From Pycnococcus provasolii (Eukaryota > Chlorophyta > Pseudoscourfieldiophyceae > Pseudoscourfieldiales > Pycnococcaceae), in the NCBI GenBank assembly GCA_938743325.2, contig OW568879.1, positions 496,001 through 560,000 on the forward strand: a DNA stretch of 64,000 nucleotides. The letters are read 5' to 3'. Each line of letters begins with the position of its first letter. Position 1 is the stretch's first letter. Below are positions 48,998 through 58,560 of this stretch, one piece after another. The notes beneath the pieces were generated by a model. It saw nothing but the letters and a program-made list of their open reading frames with translations. It made no database searches and was not told the origin of the DNA. A program made the translations under genes and the position numbers.

Positions 48998-49078
48998 CTA
49001 AGACCGCTCTTTCAGTAATGGTGTGTACTTTACTTTGTCCAACGGTATCGTCCATTGACACCACTCACACTCACATGT
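48998..49078 (+). repeat. Dispersed short repeat, copy 2 (partner 2233-2310)
   Basis: Begins CTAAGACCGCTCTTTCAG and continues with GTAATGG, TTACTTTGTCCAACGG and CGTCCATTGACACCACTCAC, matching copy 1 with small differences. It starts 20 bp after the prefoldin 4 stop codon. Confidence 0.6.
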
Positions 49079-49299
49079 CGTTTTGCGCTGGCGTCCGGCG
49101 TAAGAGCTCCACTTGGCGCTTGTTGTCGCTGTTGTCGTCACCATCGCCACGCACCACCAGCTTGCTAGATAAGCGGTCGCACCGTACGCGTCGTCGGGAA
49201 GTAGTGCGACGCGCGCGCGTCAACTTGCTGCGCTCCACCGAACGAGTGTGTCACATGCTGGACCAAACAGTCTAAAAATAGTCTGTGTCGTGAGAGAAG

Positions 49300-49376
49300 C
49301 TAGGAAATCGGGGACCCGTCGTGGACTGGAAAATCGGTCTCTCACAAAAGTGACCACTCGGGATCCCGGTCGTGCA
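49300..49376 (-). repeat. Dispersed CGGGATCC repeat, inverted copy
   Basis: On the minus strand it reads TGCACGACCGGGATCCCG, then after about 37 bp TCCACGACGGGTCCCCGATT. These two blocks appear in the same order at 36805-36900 on the plus strand. Confidence 0.45.
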
Positions 49377-49451
49377 CACTGCACAAAAGCACGTGACAAT
49401 GTTGGCATATATGCGAATCGTGCAATCCAGTCTTCCTCCGGTCGAAGATGA

Positions 49452-49721
49452 AACTTCGGCCAGTGGTCATCACGGCTGACAGCAGGTGCCAGGTGGTTTT
49501 ATCGCAGCGCAACCGAGCTCACGCACGAGCGCAATAGGCTGCGCGAGAGGGCGCGGTATGCTGCGAGCCGATCGGAGGAACAAATGCATGTCTACATGAA
49601 CGTGCCGTTCATGCCGTTAGCGTGGTTGTGGATGTTTCTCACGCGCGTCACGTTTCCGTTGATATACGCCATCAACGAGATATGGAGGCAGCCAAAATTA
49701 AGGAACAACTTGCGAAAGTAA
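49452..49721 (+). pseudogene. Coding-like fragment with one membrane segment
   Basis: 89 codons open from just after a TGA (49449) to a TAA (49719). The translation looks protein-like: a charged helix (TELTHERNRLRERARYAASR) then a hydrophobic segment (MPLAWLWMFLTRVTFPLIYA) and a short polar tail (NEIWRQPKLRNNLRK). The only in-frame ATGs lie in the second half. It may be a last exon or a remnant of a membrane protein gene. No family recognised. Confidence 0.3.
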
Positions 49722-50151
49722 TCAAAGTATGGCTATGATGCCCATAAGGTGGAGATCGTGTTGCAATGTGGGAAGCATGAATTGGACATGTATGAAAGGA
49801 AATTCATTGCTGTCTATGATTGCAAAAAAAAAGGACTAAACTGCACGGACGGTGGGAGTCGTATTGCAGGCGGAGTGTGGAAGGCGAGTGCTGAGCAAAA
49901 AGAAAACATTTGAGCCCAAAGAAAAAAGGCAGCCCAAACAAAGCATCCAAGATGCACCGACAAAGGGCAGATTTCTCATTTCTCTGTTTATTTGTTACAA
50001 AAGCTTGCCATGGCAAGAAGAGTGGTTGCTATAGTTGGTTGATTGCATTGTTGTGTGCGGCACACATGGCCTCGCCTCGAAAATAGGCGGTTGGCCGGCC
50101 GCACATCATAAATAGAAATTACGTCGTTGAAGCGAGCAGTGCAATCTAACC

Positions 50152-51753
50152 CTAAAAAAGCAACCAAGAAAGCAAAAGGACCATCGTCGAAAGCAACGAA
50201 TGCGTCGCGTGTGCAGCACTCTTGACCTCGTTGAGCTGAGGGTACTCGAGCTCTAACGTGATGTCGCCCGTGGTGATAGCCTCCGCGTTGATGATCTGCA
50301 CAGCCTTCGAGCTGTTGAACACGGCGTCATTGTCTGCACAGATCTTTCCCGTCTTGTACATTTTCATCTTGTTAGCCTGAGACACGAAGTCGTCGTGGGG
50401 ATTCACGCCCTTGCCAAGAAGTGTTGAGAACGCGGCATTTCTCACGTCCGCTGCGCCAATTCTACCACCCGGAGGTGCCGGCGCACTGCCACCTGAGGCC
50501 AAGATCGGAGCACCCGGCGGTGGCGCCATCACCTTTAAGATGGCGTTGCCCGCGGCACTAAGCATCTTGTACGAGCCCGCAAAGTCGTAGCAACTCATGA
50601 CGCGCATGAACGTGTGGCCCACCTTGATTTTGTGGTAGATGTTGCCACCCGTGACGCGGTCGAGCGTGATGGCTGGGAAGCCGCCATTCTCCGCGCCTTT
50701 GCTGTCCACCGTCAGGTTACCCTCCTCGTTGTCGCACACGAGCTCCACCCACGTGCGATCGCCCTCCCCGGGCATGCGCCTCGTGACGTTGCGGCAGAGC
50801 GTCTTCGCCGCCTCCGACTCGGGCGACGGCGGCGCGGGGTACATCGTCAAATTCTTCCCGTCGATCAAACCGCCGTCACCGCGAATCAGCAATAGCAGGT
50901 AGTGGCTCGTGCTGTTCGCGATCGTGATTGTGCCGACGGAGCTGTTGAGGTTTGCGCGGTACGCGGAAAGGCCGTCGGCGGAGATTGGTCCCTTGTCGTT
51001 CATCAGCGTGACGGTGTCGAACGTCCCGCCAGCCAGTCCCGTCGAGTGGATGGAGCCTTTCGTGACGTTCACCTTCATCTTCGTCTCGTCCAGCAGACAC
51101 GCGGTGGGTATCACAACCTCGATGTCAGAGCGCGCGCACGAAACCTCGCCGTAGCTGCTTTCGGACGTCGACGAGTACAGAAGCACGTCCGTGTACGCCT
51201 TGCGCTCGAATCGCTTCGTCTCGTCGTCGTAGATTTCGCGGTACTCGGTATCTATTGAAAACTTCGTCATGCGCTTGAGCAGGCCCTTGTTGCGCGCTCG
51301 GTTGCGCACCTTGAACACGATTGTGTCAAGCTCAGGGTCCGGGTCGGCGATGATCTTATACGTGCCGTACTCCTGCTCAAGTGTCAGCTGGTCAATCTGC
51401 CCAGCGCGCGCGTACACGATTTTCGTTCCACGCGTGAACACGACATCTTTCTGGCTTTCGATGTCGATTCGGTATCTGAACTCTTCCTCGAGCTCGTAGC
51501 GCGGGAAGCGGCAGCTTTCCGCTTGCTCGAGCATCACGGCGCCGACGAGGAGGAGAACGAATACTCCAAGGCCAAGAAAGTTCAGGAATCGCCTGAGGAA
51601 CCTTTGGAATCTCTTTTTGGACATTTCCAGCGCCGCCTGAGCCGCCTCGAACTTGCGCCGAGCCTCCATGGCGCGCGTGTACGCCGTGTCCTCGAGCAGA
51701 GGTTCCTGCAGGTCCTCCGGCTTCGCCTCCTTCTTCGCCTTTTTGCGAAACAT
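50152..51753 (-). CDS. Unrecognised membrane-anchored protein with hydrophobic C-terminal tail
   Basis: 533 residues from ATG 51753. The N terminus is basic and helical (MFRKKAKKEAKPEDL; then RFQRFLRRFLNF), followed by one transmembrane segment at about 59-75 (LGLGVFVLLLVGAVMLEQA), suggesting a type II signal anchor. The large remainder is predicted outside the cytosol, mostly beta-like, with several N-glycosylation sequons (ANLNSSVG, ANSTSHY, GKNLTMY, GNLTVDS). The protein ends with a small-residue stretch and a hydrophobic tail (SLLSTMVLLLSWLLF), which resembles a GPI-attachment signal. An unusual double anchor is possible. The repeated beta blocks (SIHSTGLAGGTFDTVTLMND; VGTITIANSTSHYLLLLIRG) resemble putative adhesin (DUF4097-like) repeats; that is tentative. 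Confidence 0.6.
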   Translation of the reverse strand: MFRKKAKKEAKPEDLQEPLLEDTAYTRAMEARRKFEAAQAALEMSKKRFQRFLRRFLNFLGLGVFVLLLVGAVMLEQAESCRFPRYELEEEFRYRIDIESQKDVVFTRGTKIVYARAGQIDQLTLEQEYGTYKIIADPDPELDTIVFKVRNRARNKGLLKRMTKFSIDTEYREIYDDETKRFERKAYTDVLLYSSTSESSYGEVSCARSDIEVVIPTACLLDETKMKVNVTKGSIHSTGLAGGTFDTVTLMNDKGPISADGLSAYRANLNSSVGTITIANSTSHYLLLLIRGDGGLIDGKNLTMYPAPPSPESEAAKTLCRNVTRRMPGEGDRTWVELVCDNEEGNLTVDSKGAENGGFPAITLDRVTGGNIYHKIKVGHTFMRVMSCYDFAGSYKMLSAAGNAILKVMAPPPGAPILASGGSAPAPPGGRIGAADVRNAAFSTLLGKGVNPHDDFVSQANKMKMYKTGKICADNDAVFNSSKAVQIINAEAITTGDITLELEYPQLNEVKSAAHATHSLLSTMVLLLSWLLF

Positions 51754-52604
51754 TATCAAAAGTCGTCACGTCACTCTCGTAATAATGCCAAACCTTAACC
51801 ACCTTAAGACACCTCACCGAACCTAACACCTTCCTCGAGCAAGCAAGTCTCCACTCAAGCAAGAAGTTCAACGCCGAGACCAACCAGCCGCTGGACGGCT
51901 TATTCGTCCTTAGACTATGTAAGCCGCGCACTAGCCTTAGGAAGTATGTACGCAGTACGGGTGAATACACACACACCGCGTGTATTCGCGAAACAAAGAA
52001 ACACACTGAACAAACGTGGCCAACGGGAACAAACCAAAACCAAAGAAACACCGGGTCCCACGAGGAAAAATAAAATAGTTAAAATACACTTCCGGGGACC
52101 CGCGTTTGGTTTCCATAATGGTTGGTTGGGTCGACGAGTACCACCCAACCCAGGCGGCCAGAACAGGCGGCGAGGTGGTTGGTTTCATACGGCCGTCTAA
52201 GGTAAATGAGGCCACGCTGCATTTATTTCCTCCCTGTTATTTCTCGACCTGTACATAGCGGAGTTCTCCCAGAGACCTTTACCTTTAGCAAAGTTTGCCT
52301 TTGTGATGTGTACTTTTTAGTGTGCACTCATTTCGACGACCATAGTCTATGGTAGCCCGAGGGAGGGGACTGCCAGAGGGTTAGGGTTAGGGTTAGGGTT
52401 AGGGTTAGGCCCCGGGGGTCTCTTCTCCTCTGTCAGTCTGTTGAAAGTTGAAAGGACAATAGGGTAGTGCCACGTCTGGTGACCCGGGTCTGTCACATTT
52501 AACAACTCCACGCCCTGCTCGTCGCTCAATCATTGCACGCTTTCTTCTTTTATTGGTGGTCCCATCACTCCACTCAAGGAGAAGTCGCAACACTGTGTTG
52601 TGCC
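51754..52604. other. Intergenic region with interstitial telomere repeats
   Basis: 851 bp. No gene supported. It holds the upstream region of the minus-strand membrane protein gene, AT-rich sequence around 52200-52330, and a GGGTTA array at 52378-52409. Confidence 0.45.
52378..52409 (+). repeat. Interstitial telomere-type array (GGGTTA)5
   Basis: Five perfect GGGTTA units plus GG, 196 bp before the start codon of the transposon-split gene. The G-rich strand is the plus strand. Confidence 0.9.
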
Positions 52605-53612
52605 ATGCGTCCACCTCCGAAGAAGAAACTCAAGCAGCAAGCTGTCACGGCGCCGCCTCCACCGCCACCGGAACAGTCCTTGCCGGCGCAGACGCACGTC
52701 GATGCGAGTGCCGCCTCGATTGGTGCGTCTCATGGAGACTCATTGCGAGCAGCGCGTCTTCCCATGGATGTTTGGCGCAACGTCATGGGCAGGCTACCGG
52801 ACCTAAGCCTCGTCGTAATGGCGTGGCTCGGTGACTCGACCGCGCGCGCGGCGGCGAAGATGGAGATGAAGGAGCGGCGTGCGTCGTCGTCCACAGCGTC
52901 CACCTCGGAGGACAACAAGAGTTTGGTGCACAAGCTTGCGAATCGTACTTGCGATGGTTGTGGAAAGATACACAGCTCAAAGGAAGGGACGTACCTCGTT
53001 CATTTCGACCGCGTTGGCCTCGACGACGAGGAGGCGCCGACAAAGATGGTGCGATTTTGCAAAGCTGGGCGCTACGAGCACGGCGACACGGGTAACCCGC
53101 TATGCCGTCTTCGATACAAGACAGAGGCGGCGAAGCTGTACGGGTTTGGAGTTGTGAAGGATGTGCTAGACGACGTGCAGGCGATAGATGTGGTTTATAA
53201 GGCAAATCCACACTACAAAAGCGCCGCGCCTTCCACTCTAATCAACGACGCGATGGGCCAACTTCTAGGTGACCAGTGGGTGGCTTGTGGTCGACGCGTG
53301 GCCAACATGAACACCACAGGTCTCGTCGCCGAACGGCAGGCGATGTGTCGTCGGATACGACGACATCGTCTCATCGTGAATGCACTTGAGTATGAGTATG
53401 AGTCGCACCCAAGCACCGCCGCCTATCGAAAAGAGAAGGAGGAGGAGAAGAAAGAGAAGGAGGACAAGAAGCGTGCGGCGGCGGGCAAACGCCTCGCGCA
53501 CGTCAAGGCGCAGGTGGAAAGTGGCGAGCTCAGTCTCGAGGATGGCACGCTCGAAGATCCACTGCTTTTGAAGAGGCTCGAGGGTGTATCATACAGCCGC
53601 GCGCTTGAGGTG

Positions 53613-53622
53613 GCCAAGCAAC
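53613..53622 (+). repeat. Target-site duplication, left copy
   Basis: GCCAAGCAAC, identical to 58578-58587. Ten bp is within the 8-11 bp range known for Mutator-like elements. GCCAAGC also occurs elsewhere in this host gene (about 58602), so a chance match of part of it is possible, but reading-frame continuity supports a true duplication. Confidence 0.75.
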
Positions 53623-53631
53623 GGAATAATT

Positions 53632-53645
53632 CACTAAACCCCGCT
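53632..53645 (+). repeat. MULE left inverted motif
   Basis: CACTAAACCCCGCT, followed by ATTTTGGGGATTCGACCCCG. The right end read on the minus strand gives CACTAAACCCCGCTTTTTTT, then GGCACTCGACCCCGCT. Confidence 0.85.
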
Positions 53646-54087
53646 ATTTTGGGGATTCGACCCCGTTGGGCTTGGCGGGGTCATTTTCCTAAAACGGGCC
53701 CTCAGGTCCACGGGGTCAGGCAAGTCGAGGGTCACCACTTTAAGGGAAATGACCCCACCCATAGGCCATCTACTGGGGAATAGAGACACGATGCGTTGTT
53801 ACCTTAAATAGCGGGGTGGGGGCTATTGACGGGGTAGGAAAGGCAAGCAAGTTCCCGCCTTGCCTCACCACGAATCGAAGTAAGTCCCCGTCGGCGCCGC
53901 CTCTCCTCCTCTTAAGACGACGTCCTCCCTTCTCCCTAGGAAGGTAGCCCTTCTTGTTACCTCAAATAGCGGGGTAACAAATAGCGGGGTCCCCTCCCTA
54001 CTACGTGAAACGCGTCAACACAGACACGTCGGTCCGAGTAGGCCGGGGCCGGCCTCGTCTTAACGGAGCTCGCCTTCACTCCTCATC

Positions 54088-54806
54088 CTTAAGGGAACTC
54101 GCTCGCCTTCGCTGGCTGCTGGCTGCTGCTGCTGCCTCAACCGGCCACGTCTGCCGAAGAAGAGGAGCTGCTTCATCCTCATCCTCAAGGGAACTCGCTC
54201 GCCTTCGCTGGCTGCTGGCTGCTGCTGCTGCCTCAACCGGCCACGTCTGCCGAAGAAGAGGAGCTGCTTCATCCTCATCCTCAAGGGAACTCGCTCGCCT
54301 TCGCTGGCTGCTGGCTGCTGCTGCTGCCTCAACCGGCCACGTCTGCCGAAGAAGAGGAGCTGCTTCATCCTCATCCTCAAGGGAACTCGCTCGCCTTCGC
54401 TGGCTGCTGGCTGCTGCTGCCTCAACCGGCCACGTCTGCCGAAGAAGAGGAGCTGCTTCATCCTCAACACGTCTGCCGAAGAAGAGGAGCTGCTTCATCC
54501 TCAACACGTCTGCCGAAGAAGAGGAGCTGCTTCATCCTCAAGAACATCGCTGGCTGCTGCTGCTGCCTCAACCGGCCACGTCTGCCGAAGAAGAGGAGCT
54601 GCTTCATCCTCAACACGTCTGCCGAAGAAGAGGAGCTGCTTCATCCTCAAGAACATCGCTGGCTGCGGCTGCTGCTGCTGCCTCAACCGGCCACGTCTGC
54701 CGAAGAAGAGGAGCTGCTTCATCCTCAACACGTCTGCCGAAGAAGAGGAGCTGCTTCATCCTCATCCTCAAGGGAACTCGCTCGCCTTCGCTGGCTGCTG
54801 GCTGCT
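54088..54806. repeat. Minisatellite with 96-bp unit inside the MULE
   Basis: Units starting CTCGCTCGCCTTCGCTGGCT recur at 54098, 54194, 54290 and 54386, exactly 96 bp apart. Each ends with the block CACGTCTGCCGAAGAAGAGG and AGCTGCTTCATCCTCA. After 54460 the long unit breaks into shorter units built mostly from that block (about 36 bp and 90 bp), ending with one more CTCGCTCGCC unit near 54778. Because 96 is a multiple of three, both strands stay open for long stretches. No ATG or protein-like feature supports a gene. Confidence 0.9.
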
Positions 54807-55154
54807 TGACAGAGCTCGTGATATGTTGAATGCATCTCCTCCTGAGCATGACGAAAGTGTTGTCGAACGTTATGACGAGCCGCGTTCCGTGGTATACACA
54901 TGCCACGGGAGTGCGCATCCTCAACGTTTAAACGCAGCAGTGCACACATGGTTGACATGCGACGGCCCGCTGAATGCTGAGAATGAGAATGCTGAGAATG
55001 AGATGTAGTCTCAGCAAGAACAAGATGCCAAGATTTCTACGCGTTCGCGTGATAAGGGGGGCGGGAGGGAGAGTGTGGGAGGGAGAGTATAACGAAAATA
55101 ATCATGAACAATCATTAACGTCCATACGCCACATCACGCCACAGGTGAAGAACG

Positions 55155-57953
55155 ATGCCTTCCTTCATTACGACACCAACAAAGAAAGAGTTGGAAGTTT
55201 TGAAGACTTTGAGGGACAATGGGTTGATCGACGAGGCAACGTGGGCTAAACTCGTAAGTTCTGCGGTCTTTCCGGATCCGCATCCGGATCCGGATGTTAA
55301 CGCAGCGCATCAAGGATCGCAGAAAACCGTGACGAAATGCATGTCGCCTCGAGGTGGATCTGGATGTGGATCTGGCGGAGGAGCTCGAGGAGGTGGAGAT
55401 GCTGCTGCTTTGGCTGGAGCTGCTGGAGCTGGAGCTGCACCCTCCAAGGAAGAAGACACATTCCTCCTGCCTGGAGGAGGGGGCATATGTGGAGCGGTTA
55501 ACCCTAACGCTGGAGCTGCTGGAGCTGGAGCTGCTGGAGCTGCTGGAGGAGGAGGTGGTGGAGGAGCTGGTGGAGAAGAAGAAGCTCGAGAAGGTGGAGC
55601 TGGAGAAGGCTGTCCAAGCACGTCAACGGCACGTGCTCTTGCTCTTGAAGAACGTGTGTTGCAACGAAGTGCGACGACTCGAAACATCATAAAATATTCA
55701 GATATTCCGATATTCAGCCATGTTGAGGAAGACAAAGTCAAAAGATTATGTACAGCACCCTCCGGACAAGGACAATACACGTGGGAATCTGGAGGTGGAA
55801 AGGGGAGGCACACGCGATATCGGTGTCGCACACACGAGGATTGCAACTCCTACAGAATCATAAAGTTCGTGCCGGACGAAGGCAAATGGGTTTGTCGCCA
55901 AGGCGGCACGCACACGTGCACACCTGCAGAAGTGAAAAGAGGGATCGCGAATCCGAGCTTGAAAGAAAAGGTGGTAAGCGCCGCCATGGGTGGTAACAAG
56001 CCGGCGAGGATAGTGTGCGGTCTCGAGACAGAGTTGAAAAATGTGGGCCAAGTCTTACCGGAAGGCTTCCAAAAACAGGTGCAAAATGTGAAGCGGGGTC
56101 TGAAGCGAAAGAACCGCGGCCCTACGCTCATAGAATCGGTTGCAGACCTCGAGGAATGGGCGACTTCTCATCTGCTCTACGATAGTGCGGACGCTTCCCG
56201 ATTTGCCGAGATGGCGCCAGAAGGCTTGAGAATGGTAGGCGCTTGTGTTGGTCGTGGTGGTGGTGCTCGTGCTGGTGCTCGTGCGGGTCCTCGTGCTGCC
56301 GCCCTTCCGCTTCCGCCTGCCGCCAATCCGCCCGCCGTTCCGTCCCCCGTTCCGTCTGAATTGCCGATACCCCCTCCACCGCCCCCTCCGGAAGAGCTTG
56401 AAGGCTTGAGAATGCTAGGTACCGCTCGTGCGACTCGTGCGAATCGTGCGAATCGTGCGACTCGAGCGACTCGTGCGCCTTCGCCTGAGTTGCCGGTGGC
56501 AAACCTCCCGGCGTCGGCGCCAGTCTTGACATTGACACAAGGCTTCAGGCGGAACGGCGAATTCGGATTGGCGGTGCCCCCTCCACCGCCCCCTCCACCG
56601 CCCCCTCCGGAAGAGTTCGAAAAGCTTCATGAAGTATTCAAACAGTACGACGACTCTGAGTTGTTCACGTTGGGTCGGCGAGATAAGGAGTCAGAAATTG
56701 GGGTCATAGTGTCTTGCAAGCAGCTCCTACGGAACGTAGAGGCAATGCACCGAGGCAACCTTCCGCAACATGTGGTTTGCGATGGGACATTCAAATTAGT
56801 TTTCGGGGAGTGGGTTATATATGTGGTTGGGTGCATAGCGCACAGAATGAACGGATCGACGCTAGTGCATACATTTCGCCCGTTTCTGTTTCATATGACG
56901 AAAACCGAGAACGGTCCAGCAATTGAATTCGTTTTAACTACGTTGAAGGCTGTCGCGAAAGATATCTTTGGTTTTGAATTGAAACCGATTGTCGTCATTG
57001 GTGATCGAAGTCTAAGTTTGTACAACGCTATCCAAAAGGTGTTCCCGTCGGCGAGATGGGTGAATTGTTATGTCCACTTGAGCAGAAAAGGGAAAACTGA
57101 ATATTTGAAAAAGTATCACGTGAAGGCAGAGAATAAGGACGAAGTATGCGCGGCGATTGATCTTTTGCATCGTTGCTCAACGTTGGAAATGTTTAGATGC
57201 TTCATGTCAATAGTTGTCTTGGTATTGGAGCGCCTGGGCGAGAGAGAGTATGCGAAGTGGTTGCGCGAGGAGTACGGTAAGGAGCCCTTCGAATATTGGT
57301 ACGTGACTGCGACTGGAGTGGTGGGGCTAAGATCCGACAACCAAGCCGAAGAGGCTTATAACAAGACAGTGAAGGCGTACAAATGGTTGGGCGGACTCCG
57401 ACAGCCGGCCGACTCCGTCTTGAACGACGCGTTTCCGAGACTCTTCCAAGCAGATGTGCGCGAGCGCGGCGCTCACGTTCGAATGGGGCTAATGCCCACA
57501 CCGGTGGACGCTGCTGAGTCGGTGCATAGGGCGGCTAGCTTAATATCCGTGAAGAAGTTGTATCGCGTCGACAACGACGTGTTGTACATGAACACGAGTT
57601 CATTCGGGGAGTACGCAATGTCTTCACAGCGTGTCAAGAACTTCGAGAACGCACGCGCGGGAAGACTCGACCCCGTAAAAGCATCGAAGCTCTCAATAGC
57701 GGAGCTCACGTGGTTGTACGCATCCGTGCACCGTGTCGCACCAGTTGAAAAGTGCAACGAGGTGGTGTTCGCTCGACGTCCAATGGTGTGCACGTGTCAT
57801 AGGTGCTGGCACATGGAAACGTGCTCGCACTGTGCGAGCTACGAGCACATTGTTTTAAAGGAACGAGATCTCGTTAAGGAGACCGAGCCTCTCCCAAGAA
57901 ACAATCGGGCGGGTGCGCCTAAGAAGAGCAAGGGGGCGTTGAGTAAGCAGTGA
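55155..57953 (+). CDS. MULE transposase
   Basis: 932 residues, one open frame. Residues 60-165 are Gly/Ala-rich low complexity. A FLYWCH/WRKY-GCM1-like zinc-binding region lies at about 205-260 (GRHTRYRCRTHEDCNSYRII; WVCRQGGTHTC), expected to bind the element ends. A Pro-rich middle follows (about 370-490), including runs of nine or more Pro and a repeated EELEGLRMLG/EEFEKLHEV motif. The DDE catalytic domain shows D in VVCDGTFKLVFGEWVIYVVG (about 541), D in IVVIGDRSLSLYNAIQKVFP (about 615) and E in RSDNQAEEAYNKTVK (about 731). A SWIM zinc finger is near 876 (VCTCHRCWHMETCSHC). Domain order matches MULE transposases of plants and algae. All key residues are visible, so it looks capable of function. 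Confidence 0.9.
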   Translation: MPSFITTPTKKELEVLKTLRDNGLIDEATWAKLVSSAVFPDPHPDPDVNAAHQGSQKTVTKCMSPRGGSGCGSGGGARGGGDAAALAGAAGAGAAPSKEEDTFLLPGGGGICGAVNPNAGAAGAGAAGAAGGGGGGGAGGEEEAREGGAGEGCPSTSTARALALEERVLQRSATTRNIIKYSDIPIFSHVEEDKVKRLCTAPSGQGQYTWESGGGKGRHTRYRCRTHEDCNSYRIIKFVPDEGKWVCRQGGTHTCTPAEVKRGIANPSLKEKVVSAAMGGNKPARIVCGLETELKNVGQVLPEGFQKQVQNVKRGLKRKNRGPTLIESVADLEEWATSHLLYDSADASRFAEMAPEGLRMVGACVGRGGGARAGARAGPRAAALPLPPAANPPAVPSPVPSELPIPPPPPPPEELEGLRMLGTARATRANRANRATRATRAPSPELPVANLPASAPVLTLTQGFRRNGEFGLAVPPPPPPPPPPPEEFEKLHEVFKQYDDSELFTLGRRDKESEIGVIVSCKQLLRNVEAMHRGNLPQHVVCDGTFKLVFGEWVIYVVGCIAHRMNGSTLVHTFRPFLFHMTKTENGPAIEFVLTTLKAVAKDIFGFELKPIVVIGDRSLSLYNAIQKVFPSARWVNCYVHLSRKGKTEYLKKYHVKAENKDEVCAAIDLLHRCSTLEMFRCFMSIVVLVLERLGEREYAKWLREEYGKEPFEYWYVTATGVVGLRSDNQAEEAYNKTVKAYKWLGGLRQPADSVLNDAFPRLFQADVRERGAHVRMGLMPTPVDAAESVHRAASLISVKKLYRVDNDVLYMNTSSFGEYAMSSQRVKNFENARAGRLDPVKASKLSIAELTWLYASVHRVAPVEKCNEVVFARRPMVCTCHRCWHMETCSHCASYEHIVLKERDLVKETEPLPRNNRAGAPKKSKGALSKQ

Positions 57954-58363
57954 TTGTAATGGAATTCACGTTTGGTTTGATGTATCACATATGTGCGACC
58001 CGTAAGATCAGATGTCAAAGAACATGTGATAGCTACTCATAGTGGCGAACTCTTAGTGGCGATAGTACGTAAGTGCCTATTTGTACCGGGACACCCGTCT
58101 GTCAATTACAAATTTGAATTCAGCACTCGAAAGTTTCGATAGTTCAAGGTTCGATTCTTGAAGAAACCAATCTCTTCCCAATCTCTTCACAAAATTAGTA
58201 CTGACAACTCCTTCACCAAATACACACACGTCATAAATAAACGAAAAACAAATACATAATACACACACAAACAAATAAAACAATACAAAGAACAGGTAGC
58301 TAAACAGTACTAGTACTACACAGCTCTGTATCACACACTCTGTAAAAACAACTTTTTTTTTTC

Positions 58364-58411
58364 GGGTTAGGGTTAGGGTTAGGGTTAGGGTTAGGGTTAG
58401 GGTTAGGGTTA
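58364..58411 (+). repeat. Interstitial telomere-type array (GGGTTA)8 inside the MULE
   Basis: Eight perfect GGGTTA units following TTTTTTTTTTTC and ending at ACTGCAGCGGGG. It lies 166 bp inside the right edge of the element, same strand orientation as the arrays at 52378 and 59201. Confidence 0.93.
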
Positions 58412-58560
58412 CTGCAGCGGGGACCCCGCTAAAGGTTAGCGGGGTCCCCGCTAACCCCGCTAAAGCTGAGCGGGGTCCCCGCTAACCCCGCTCACCCCGC
58501 TCCAGCGGGGTCCAAGACACCCCACTCCACTTAGCGGGGTCGAGTGCCAAAAAAAGCGGG
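58412..58560. repeat. Subterminal AGCGGGGT clusters and hairpins at the MULE right end
   Basis: At least nine AGCGGGG/CCCCGCT motifs in 150 bp in both orientations, forming short perfect hairpins such as AGCGGGGTCCCCGCT (twice, each followed by AACCCCGCT). The left end has related motifs at about 53680, 53805-53832 and 53965-53990 (AAATAGCGGGGT). Clustered subterminal motifs are often transposase-binding sites; that use is inference. Confidence 0.8.

Larger units (their letters stand above)
48979..50151. other. 1.2-kb intergenic region with repeat copies and a gene remnant
   Basis: It holds a dispersed repeat copy (48998-49078), an inverted copy of the CGGGATCC repeat (about 49300-49376), a coding-like fragment (49452-49721) and AT-rich sequence to 50151. 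A telomere-like CTAACCCTAAAAA lies at 50146-50158, at the end of the next gene. Confidence 0.45.

Noticed and set aside
54005-54829. Repetitive protein encoded by the 96-bp minisatellite
   Set aside because: No ATG start on the plus strand, both strands open, and the length follows from the repeat unit being a multiple of three.
55354-55692. Leu/Glu-rich 112-codon frame inside the transposase gene
   Set aside because: Alternative frame of the GGAGCTGCTGGAGCT repeats in the transposase low-complexity region.
58120-58150. Possible tRNA B-box (GGTTCGATTCTTG)
   Set aside because: No matching A-box, acceptor stem or cloverleaf could be made around it.
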